DNA from: Dendrophyllia cribrosa
Lineage: Eukaryota; Cnidaria; Anthozoa; Scleractinia; Dendrophylliidae
DNA: 64,000 bases
Direction of reading: 5' to 3'
Assembly: GCA_024195265.1 (NCBI GenBank)
Contig: JAJLRJ010000014.1
Coordinates: 25,585,181 to 25,649,180, forward strand
Part shown: positions 40,522 through 51,100 of the stretch, piece by piece
Layout: each line of letters begins with the position of its first letter
How positions within the stretch are numbered: position 1 is the first letter of the stretch
Notes under the pieces: model-generated
What the model was told of the DNA's origin: nothing
The model's database searches: none
What the model saw: only the letters and a program-made list of their open reading frames with translations
Program-made: the position numbers and the translations under genes

Positions 40522-42102
40522 GTCTTTTTTGGCTTATGCGCATGCGCTAAACCTAAATATTACACTTTTCAAGATGGAATCTAGTTCATACTGCAGTGCG
40601 AGTGTAGCAAATTGCTTTGTAGCAATGTTTATTGACATTTGGCCATGTTGCTCCCAAAAAAACGATTTAACGGTAAAAAAATAGCCTTTTTTAAAAAAGT
40701 TCAGCAGTGAAAGAGTTAAATGGTAGAAAAGTTAAGATGGCTCTGAACAACAAAGTGAAGTGATGGAAAATACTGGGAGCTATTGCGAGTCCCCTTAACT
40801 GATTTTGATTCCAAGGTGCATCATTCATGGAAATTAGCATCAATCTTAGTCATTTCCAGGGGTCGCATAGCACGTAAACATACAAGTTATCTGCTCTACT
40901 CTGGCCTGTTTTTGACAACCTGTACAACATCAGACCAAGTCTTCCATCCATAATCACCTTTCTCGTTCTTCAACACCGCTAGAACTCAATTTTCCTCTGC
41001 TCCTTCTTTGAACGAATGTCTCTATTCCTTTATTAACTTTTATTTCTAAATTTATTAGGTGAAGTTCTTTATTGGAGGCAGGTTGAAGACGCCGAGCGGG
41101 GAGTTTAAATCACAACAGCAAAGCAATGAGGTATCAGTGGACTCCCAAGAGTGTCCATAACACAATATAAAAACATAATCAAACTGTTCCAGAGGAAAGT
41201 TCTTCTCAATAGCTTTCGTTTGAATGGTCACACTTTAGGATTTCATCTACAGACTCAAAAGTTAGAACCACCTTGTACAACATAATAAACAGCACCACAG
41301 GAAAGTACTGCTCAATAGCTTTCATTTGAATGGTCGCAATTTAGGATTTCATCCACAGACTCAAAAGATAGAACCATTTTGTACAGCATAATAAACAGCA
41401 CCACAGGAAAGTACTGCTCAATAGCTTTCATTTGAATGGTCACACTTTAGGATTTCATCCACAGACTCAAAAGATAGAACCATCTTGTACAGCATAATAA
41501 ACAGTAGTACCACAGTAGCTTTTATATGAATGGTAACATTACACAAAGTGTAGGATTAGTCTACCAGGGCTCGAGACTAACGTTTTAGCTCACCAGCCTT
41601 GTGGCTAGTGACAGGTTTCAATTCGATAGCCAAAATAAATTGTCTCTATTGTCTCTAGCCGAAATTGTACAGGGTGTGCAGGGTGGGGATTGGGCGGCGG
41701 GAGACAATACAATGTGTCACACTGATTAAGAAAAAAAATCTCTGAGTCGTGGAGCACAGCTTAGTGATCATATTATTAGTTGTCTTCATAAATCTCATAC
41801 TAACACCTTTACGAACGTACTAACAAAATTACGAAAAAACGTCGAGAAGATAAGACTAACAACCAGACTAACACCTTACCAACATACAAATGTACTGGAA
41901 AATGTTAAAAATGTAAGACCAATGCCTAAACGAAAGTACTAATGTACAGAGAAAAGTCGAGAGGATAAGACTAATGTGTTACCAACGTACAGATAAACGT
42001 AATTTCCAGTTTGGTTCCGTCTGGTGCTTCACGATTTTCATTAGCCCAAATGGCTAGTAAAAGCAAAAATCCACTAGCCAAAACTAAATTTTTATCAGAC
42101 TT

Positions 42103-42135
<33 letters not shown>

Positions 42136-45100
42136 GTCTACGGTCTAAAAAGATAGAAGCACTTAGCTTGTACAGCAAAGCACGCCTCAGTAGCTTTCAC
42201 TTGAATATACCGAATTCAATATAGGTTGGTTTGGCAATTGGTCTTTGGTAATTGGGCATTGGCATTTGGCATACGGAACACAATGTAATGCTTTGCTTGA
42301 GTGACCGCCAAACAATAGCTTCCCAATGCCCAATGCCGAAAGCAACCTTTATTGAATGAGCTATACTTACACGTCAGTATTTCGTTCACAAACGAGACGA
42401 TACTTATATAAACTCATACAAAGACCGAGGTGTGATCTGGGCATAAACGTGTTATGTTTTGGTTCAACTATTTAAAGAGTCTGACCCACCCAGTTTGCAT
42501 TGCGCGCTTCTCTTATTGTTATGATACGGCTCTATTCCATATTTGGGCAAGCATATCACCTCTTGCACGAGTGAATTTCTCATCTTCAATACAGTATGGA
42601 CTTTCGGGGGCCCTGAAAATGGCGGATGAACCAACGTAGGCGCGCAATGCAAACTGGGTGGGTCAGATTCTTTAAGAAAAAAGCAACTGATTTTTTTTCT
42701 ACCAGGACGAGGATGTTCAAAGTGAGCGCATGCGTATTAAGAACATGGCATCAGACGAGGTTCAGGGACAGTCCGTTGTGTTGAAAGATTTGACCAAGGT
42801 GACAATACAAGTGTTATTTTTATTATTTTATCATAAAAAACTTGTGAAGTGGTCACTGCCATGAGTAAATTGTAGTCACAGGTTTTGGAGTAAGGAGGCA
42901 ACGGTCCAAAACGTTGTGGCGTTGCCACAAATTTTGCAAAAAAAAAAAAAAAGAAGTAGTTCTGCCTTTTGTAATGATTGTTGTATTAAAATGACCCCCT
43001 CACAGTGTTTCATGTTTACTTGTAATAACAGTTACAAAACACAGATAGTTACACGAATGTTTTTGAGAGCATTATAAGTAAGGCCCCATTTATATGGTCT
43101 TGGGTACCCGAGACACTCCCCTCCCCTCCCCGAGTCACCCCGGGCGAGCTAGCTTTGGAAATTCAACTAACCGTTTACATGACGATCGTGAACTCGTCTC
43201 AGGGGGCAGAGGGAGCTGTTACGTTTCGGCTGGTAGGGTAACTCTGGCAGTCGGGACATTTTTTAGGGCTTTTTATCATATTTTTATCATATAACCACTT
43301 TGGTTCCCTTACCCGAGACGAGATGGCTCAATATTGTTCCCAAAGCCCGCGTGTTTCAGGAGTCGCCAAACTTTCAAATAAACGTTTGGTAAAGTTGTCT
43401 CGGGAGGGTTGTCTCGAGTACCCGGGACAACTCTTCTCCTTATAAATGGGGCCAAAGTGTCTGAATAAACGTTCGGAAAAAAAACTTGTGTCGAAAAGCA
43501 AATATGGTTCGAAGATGGTTTAGAAATGGCACTTTCTAGGCCCTTTTCTAGAAGCATCGTGTTACCACATGACCACATGAGAAAACGTTTGTATACCTAA
43601 GAATGTTTCTGCCGGAATGTTTTCTCGTTTGACCTCAGCAGTGAGCCCCTAACGACAATACAAGTCTCCATATTTGCACAATATACATTGCTATAATCCT
43701 TTCAGTATAAAATTATAATGCTATGATACTTATACTGTGATACTATTCTTCTCTTCAGGTGTATGGTGGTACACAAGTCACAGCTGTTGACCATTTGTGT
43801 TTGGGAATTCCTCGTGGAGAATGCTTTGGTTTACTGGGAATTAATGGTAATGGAACGTTAAGTAAATCGTGTATAATAAAGGCCTGGTGTACCATTTGTT
43901 TGAGTTGCTAAATAGGTCGGAGCTATCATGTCATGGGGGTTTTGACGTTTTGGGTTAAACCTGCCTGAAATTAACGCTTTCACTTCCAAGAGTGCCAAAA
44001 TTCGAAAGTCAAGAAAAATTTCGTTTTCTTAAATATTGAAAAACAAATGGTACCATGCAAAAGTACTGCTGAAGAGGTTTCATTTGAATGGTCACACCAT
44101 AGGATTTCATCAACAGACTCAAAAGTTAGAACAAATGGTACCATGCAAAAGTACTGCTGAAGAGGTTTCATTTGAATGGTCACACCATAGGATTTCATCA
44201 ACAGACTCAAAAGTTAGAACAAATGGTACCATGCAAAAGTACTGCTGAAGAGGTTTCATTTGAATGGTCACACCATAGGTTTTTGTCGAAAGACACAAAA
44301 GTTAGAACTACACTACATGCCTCCATAATCATGACTCTGGGAGAGAAAGGGTTAAGAGGAAGATAACAAGTGAATTTCCGAAGAAGTTACAATCCATACC
44401 TGCAGTCCGTGACACTTATTTTTACTCTTAGAGCACTAAGTAGAATAATTTTAAACAAAACTGGACAACAATTGCTGGGTTTCTACTGATATAAATGTGT
44501 CTTTTGTCACCGATTATGAAGATATAGCCCTTCTGTCTCACTAGCCTATTAAGTCTATTTTCTGTTTCTTGGAACAAGAACGATTTTCAATCGAATGTTG
44601 AAAGTCATTTCGCGATTGCTGTGGTTTTAGATTGCTACGCTTTGTGTTTGGCTAGAAAATCTCGCGCCACTTTCTTAACCATTTTCCCGCGCTTGGCGCC
44701 GAGTTCTGATTGGTTCACTGGGTTGCCTGTGTCTGTTCTGATTGGTAGTTCACTGGGTTGCCTGTGTCTGTTCTGATTGTCAAAGTAGTCGCTTTTGTTT
44801 TGATCTTGAGCGGTTTTCAATTGAGTGTCAATTTCGAAATTGCTTTGGTTTTGCATTGCTACGCTTTGTGATTGCTTTTGCCATTTTCTCAACCAATCAG
44901 AAGTAAAACTAAAACCAGTCGGGATTTGCTCGCACGCGTTTTTCCGCGCTTGGTGCCGGCTGCATGTATTTGGAATGAAATTGATGAAAGATTCAAGATT
45001 CTAACCTGCTACTCATTTAAAAGAGATCTAACTTCTCACTTTATTAATTCCTACTAATTTATACTATTAATTGATAATTTGTGGTTTTTTTGCTATTGCC

Positions 45101-48100
45101 ATACAGTTTCTTTTTTTATTATTATTATTTATTACTTATTATTTATTTATTTTATTTCATTTTATACGTGTATATTTGTTCTGTAATCCCTACTTCTATT
45201 TAAGGTGTGTACATTAAATTTAGTTAATCTATGTTAAGCCACTTTTCTGACTCGCATGTATATTATTTTTAATTAATAAATGATGGTCACCCAACTAGTT
45301 TAGCTTTTTAGTTATTTTGGGTAACCAGTTACTGTATCTATTTTTAATTTATATATTATGTATACATCTTTGTAACTTTACAGTACGAATAAACGTTGTT
45401 GTTGTTGTTGTTTGCTTCGAGTTCTGATTGGTTCATCGGATTGTCTGCGAGTTCTGTGATTGGTGAGAGAAATTACTTTGGTTTTGGTTTTTATGACACT
45501 CAATTGAAAACCGCTCTTAAAACCAAAACCAAAGTAATTATTCTAACCAATCACAACAGACACAGATACTCCAGTGAACCAATCAGAACTCATTGCAAAT
45601 ACATGTAGCCGGCGCCAAGCGCGGGAAAACGCGTGCGAGCAAGTCACGATTGGTTTTGGTTTTACTTCTGATTGGTTGAGAAAGTGGCGGGAGATTTTTC
45701 AGCCAAACACAAAGCGTAGCAATGCAAAACCAAAACAATAACAAAATTATTTTCGACCCTCAATTGAAAACCACTCTTATGACACTCGTTTGAAAACTGC
45801 TTTAACATGAAAATATCTGTTTAGCAGTTAGAAGATGAAACATTGCGAGAATGACACCAATACTAGACATATTTTTTGGTGTTTCTAGGAGCGGGAAAGA
45901 CCACAACATTCAGCATGTTAACAGGAGATCTGAGCATCACTGAAGGAACAGCTTTCTTGGATGGATACAACATCCAAACAAATTTAAGAGAGGTTTGTAT
46001 AGAGAATATATAACATCTTCTTCCATTTGAAATTACCACTCCCTTATTACAGTTGGTTACACATAACGTTTGACAGACGTGTTGCGAAGTTGATTTGGAA
46101 AATTGAAAAGCACGTTACGCACTTCACAATTATGTTGTCAATCGCCCAACAGTGCTGGAAATAATTTTTCTTGCTTAGAAGGTCATGTGTCCTTTCAAAC
46201 CTACCTTTTGATCGCACATTTTACAAAATTGGTCGGACATCCGCCATTTTGGATTTTTCCTGAGACACAATCGGTAAGCATACATTACGTGCTATAAGAA
46301 ATTTTGCAATGTGTGAATCCGGTTACTAGAGTAATTGGAGTATTATTATTTTTAAGTTATTAATTAGAAAATTTATCTTAGTGACTGCATGTGTATTTTT
46401 AATTACACGACCCCACAAGCTTTTAGCTTTTAAACATATCGTGTATAAATAAAGGTTTCCTATCCTATCCTATCCTATCTTATCCATTGTAGAGCGATTT
46501 CAAATGACGCGGCCTTTTCTGAATTTTCCCGAATCAAGAGAGCCATTTACAGCAAAATAAATCGTACAAACATCGTAAATTCTTATTGTAATTTTGGAAT
46601 CAAACGCGATGTGTTAACAAGATTTTCAAGGCAAAAGCTAAGTAATTTTTGTGCTCGGTCACCATGTCCGAGCATAATTTAAAAGTGGTCGGACATTTTC
46701 GGATTTTGGTCGGACAATGTCCGATGACCGACTGTTATTTCCAGCACTGCCCAATCAAATTAGAAACGTTGAAACGTAGTTCGCAATTTCGGCGCGAACT
46801 TAGTTAGGGGGTTCGGGGAAGCAAAACGTCTAGGAGACGAGAAGGTCCGTAGGTGTGCAAAATCTTTTATTTAGAGTGCTTCGTATCCACGAGTTGGCTC
46901 ACAGGAGCCTTTGATTTATTACAAAATCTTTTATTTAGAGTGCTTCGTATCCACGAGTTGGCTCACAGGAGCCTTTGATTTATTACGAAATCTTTTATTT
47001 AGAGTGCTTCGTATCCACGAGTTGGCTCACAGGAGCCTTTGATTTATTACAAAATCTTTTATTTAGAGTGCTTCGTATTCACGAGTTGGCTCACAGGAAC
47101 CTTTGATTTATTACAAAATCTTTTATTTAGAGTGCTTCGTATCCACGAGTTGGCTCACAGGAGCCTTTGATTTATTACAAAATCTTTTATTTAGAGTTCT
47201 TCGTATTCACGAGTTGGCTCACAGGAGCCTTTGATTTATTACAAAATCTTTTATTTAGAGTGCTTCGTATCCACGAGTTGGCTCACAGGAGCCTTTGATT
47301 TATTACGAAATCTTTTATTTAGAGTGCTTCGTATCCACGAGTTGGCTCACAGGAGCCTTTGATTTATTACAAAATCTTTTATTTAGAGTGCTTCGTATTC
47401 ACGAGTTGGCTCACAGGAACCTTTGATTTATTACAAAATCTTTTATTTAGAGTGCTTCGTATCCACGAGTTGGCTCACAGGAGCCTTTGATTTATTACAA
47501 AATCTTTTATTTAGAGTTCTTCGTATTCACGAGTTGGCTCACAGGAGCCTTTGATTTATTACTTCTGTTATTGTTCGAAACTAACGTTTCTTTAAATTTT
47601 AGGTTCAGCAGAGGATTGGTTATTGCCCTCAAGTAAGTTACTCTTAATTATATTTTCCCAAATGAAACTGCGTAGCATTTTTAAATTTGCGGGTTAATTG
47701 ATGTTATAATTCAACACATTGATACACTGCCCAAATATGGTCAAAAAGTTATCGATATACGCCATTTCGTATATACATGACGATAGATGTCGACGATATA
47801 TGTCGATATACATGACGATATACATGACGATATACATGACGATATACGATACACATGACGATATACATGACGTATATCCAACGATGGCGGTAAATTTCGC
47901 ATTTTGACAAGAGAATCCAAAAATGACGGACCGATATTTTTTCTTCAAACTGTGCTTTGTTATCAATGCTCAAGCTTGCATAATATCGCCTAATTTTAGC
48001 CGACGAGGTCGCTAAGAATTAGGCGATATCACGCGCGCTTTTTTTTGAGTTTGTACATATGGAGAAAAAGTGTTGATAGTTCTGTGAGATGATTACTAGC

Positions 48101-51100
48101 TTTTTACTGTCAGACGTTGCAGAAAGCTGTTGTTTTTCTTTGCTCGTTTTCATCGAGTCTGTCACTATAATTAGCGCTATAATAGTTAATTATCTGTCAT
48201 TTCTGTCATTAGTTTGACGCCCTTATTGAGCGACTGACTGGCCGTGAAATGCTCACAATGTACGCACATTTGCGGGGTGTGCCATCAGCTAAGATAAATG
48301 ACTTGGTGTCTGGTACTATTCAGCATCTGAATCTGACCAAATGGGCGGACAAACTGTGTGGAGACTACAGGCAAGTAACATCATTGTCATGCCTAGATGT
48401 GCGTTTCCCAAACGTCCCGAGAACATTTCGTGCCAAATAAATTATTCACTTATATAATTATGCGGAGTCGGAGTCCCTTCTTTGTACAGAGTAATTGAAG
48501 GACTTCCGGCAAGAACGTCCTAAGTACTTTTTTGGAAATATTTCACTGAAATCTTGGATTTTTTGCCTCAAAAGGGATTCACTTGCCAAAATTATGACTG
48601 GATCATGTAAATATGACTGAAAGGATTTAAACCAGGTCAACAAATCTTCTATCTTCCAACAGAATATTTTTTTTAAATAGATATATAGGGTGTCCTGGGG
48701 GCCATAGGGTACATAGGGTGTCATAGGGGCCTCAAAACATTTTCTCAAAGATGTGGATTTTCTCCCCCATTTTGGATCTGTTTTAAGTACCTTAACAATA
48801 ATAAATCATTAATTTGACAAAACTGTGCTTTTAAAGGCCTAAAACATACAATTTTAGTGAAAGTTGCCAAAAACATACTTTGGACTTTCTTGTCGGGAGC
48901 CCTTCAATTACGAACTTTCTTATAACAATTTTGAACCCTTTTACCCTTTCCGTTTCAGTGAAAGGGATGAACACCTTATACTTGTTTTATTATCATAGTA
49001 AGCAAGTCTTTATGTTGAGTTCTTTTCACTTTACAGTGGTGGAAACAAACGGAAGCTCAGTACCGCTATCGCACTGGTTGGAAACCCTCCTATTGTATTC
49101 TTGGTGAGTGAACATCTTTCTTCTCCTTAAAATGTCTTAACAAAATCAAACAAAACAAAATCAAACATACTGGTCGTGAGAATAAAGCAATTAATCGGGC
49201 TCAGATGGCATACAATCTCACATTTTCCCGACAATTATCATAAGAAATATAGCCTCTAGTAAGGAGAATATGTATGTTGAACTGACGGTGCTTCATGTTT
49301 CAGGATGAGCCCACTACCGGTATGGATCCTGTTGCTCGCCGTTTTCTGTGGGATTCACTGATGACTGTGATGAAAGGGGGCAGATCCATTGTTCTCACCT
49401 CTCATAGGTAGGTGTGATTTCGTTTTGCGGTGCGAGTGAATGATGATCGTCCTTGTGAGGGTAGCTCCTTAAAAACGAAGTTCCGGTCTAAAAGGAGCCT
49501 GGCCTGGCCATTTTCACCTCCAGTCGTCAATCAACCACTGAAGCATTAACACTGACTGACAACAAACATGCGTCATTACTAAGACCATTGCTAACACAAT
49601 TCGGAAAAACTTTATGAAAGTTATATCAGAAGTCTTTATGAACTTCTATTTCTTTTTTTGCTTTGGTAAAATCCTGGTTTAATTAGATTTTTGAAGCAAA
49701 TTATATTGAAAGGACGCGCAAGTTGACCACGTTTTGTGACTGAAAGACGCCTTTATTTGCATTTCACACCCAAAAGGTGTGAAATGGGGGAGGAGCTAGG
49801 CCTTTTACACCGGAACTTCGTGTTTAAAAATGTTGTTGTTGGTGACTAAACTTTGGGATGCTTGCTTCTCTTCTTCACAAACGGAACAAAAGTTTCAAAA
49901 CATAAGAGACTGCTTGTTGTTGTTGTTGTTAATGATATTATACCGGACTGTCATTTTGTTTAATAGCATGGAAGAGTGCGAGGCTCTGTGTACAAGAGTG
50001 GCGATCATGGTGAACGGACAGTTTAAATGTCTAGGATCCACCCAGCACCTCAAGAGCAGGTGAGTACTATGTGAAACCTTCAACCCCGATATCAAAATCC
50101 AAATTCTCCTTCCTTGTCCCTATGTATATCTTCTAGAAACGGTAGGAAGACGTTGAAATATCAAGAGAATTCATCTTGGGTGATAATGTCCTTAATTCTT
50201 ATGACCTCTCTGATTGGTCAAGCATTGATATTTCAAGGAGAAATTTGGTGATGATAACTATTGGGACTTATAGAGTTAATTGAAAACTGTTTGTATTTTT
50301 TACGACCTCTGACCGATCGGGTGTCGTCTGTTCTCTCCTCGTCTGACTATGGTAAATTAGGCTGGATACAGAACATTAGTTCAAAGTAATGTTTTCTGCA
50401 TGTAAACAGGCTTGAGACGGATACAATAGAGCGGTCTTCAATTGAGTGTCGAAAGTAATTTCGAGATTGCGTTGGTCTGGCATTGCTACGTTGCTGCTTG
50501 GAACAGAACGAGTTAATCAATAAGCATTTAATGACTGGTACCAAGGGAAAGGGTGAGTTTTGTTTCACGGAGACCCTCAATGTTCCCCGAGGCGAAGCCA
50601 AGGTGAGATGGGAAAAATGTGTGCTTGACACGGCTGGCACACAAATCTGTTGCGGTTTCAAGGCGCACGACCTGATCACGTACGAATCGAAAGTTCAAGT
50701 TGTCGTGTCTCTGAGGAGTTTGTGAGTTTTGCTCGCCCTAGGGACTGTTTTGACCCATGGCACGTGACATGTCAAATCAAAAAAGGCGTTTGAGTTGGGA
50801 GGTATAACAATGCTAATTTACTGTTGTATTTTTTTCATTGTTCAGGTACGGCACAGGCTACTCTCTTATGATCAAAGTTGCAAGTTCTGAACTCATGAAC
50901 TCTCAACTGGTAACAAATGGCTTCCCTCCTGGGCCACCTCCCACTAGTGAGCCTCCTATGGCTATGGTGTACAGCAATCCAGTGGCTACAGCTGAACTAC
51001 CTGAGGTTAATGAACCTCAGAAACCTCTCCATGAAGGTGAGGCTATGTTCTTCAGTTATTTTAAAACCCTTTCACTTTCAGTGTCAATTATGGAGACATG

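Larger units (their letters stand above)
38427..41058. other. Intron 32 (2.6 kb) contents
   Basis: Contains the 300-bp TIR element 39762-40061 and the TTAA element 40097-40715 with an A-run at about 40490-40520. The first 1.3 kb (38427-39750) shows nothing I recognise apart from a TTAGGGTTAGGG word near 39425. Confidence 0.65.
41131..42705. other. Intron 33 contents
   Basis: Contains a 106-bp array related to the 88-bp core (41185-41510), a TIR element (41573-42137) and a TTAA element (42476-42671) ending 34 bp before exon 34. Confidence 0.75.
43847..45888. other. Intron 35 contents
   Basis: Contains TTAA 88-bp-core copy 4, inverted (43975-44351), and a cluster of three CCAAT-rich elements (44578-45779), one split by a LINE 3' fragment. 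Confidence 0.78.
45993..47602. other. Intron 36 contents
   Basis: Contains a 600-bp hAT-type element (46150-46749) and the 64-bp satellite (46859-47563), which ends 40 bp before exon 37. Confidence 0.82.
50060..50845. other. Intron 41 contents
   Basis: Contains a TTAA-type element (50085-50275) starting 26 bp after the exon, one end of the CCAAT-rich element (50430-50498), and an unrecognised open stretch (50483-50725). Confidence 0.6.

Noticed and set aside
46859..47563. Regular repeats resembling a CRISPR array
   Set aside because: Units are directly tandem with no unique spacers, and the sequence is an animal intron.
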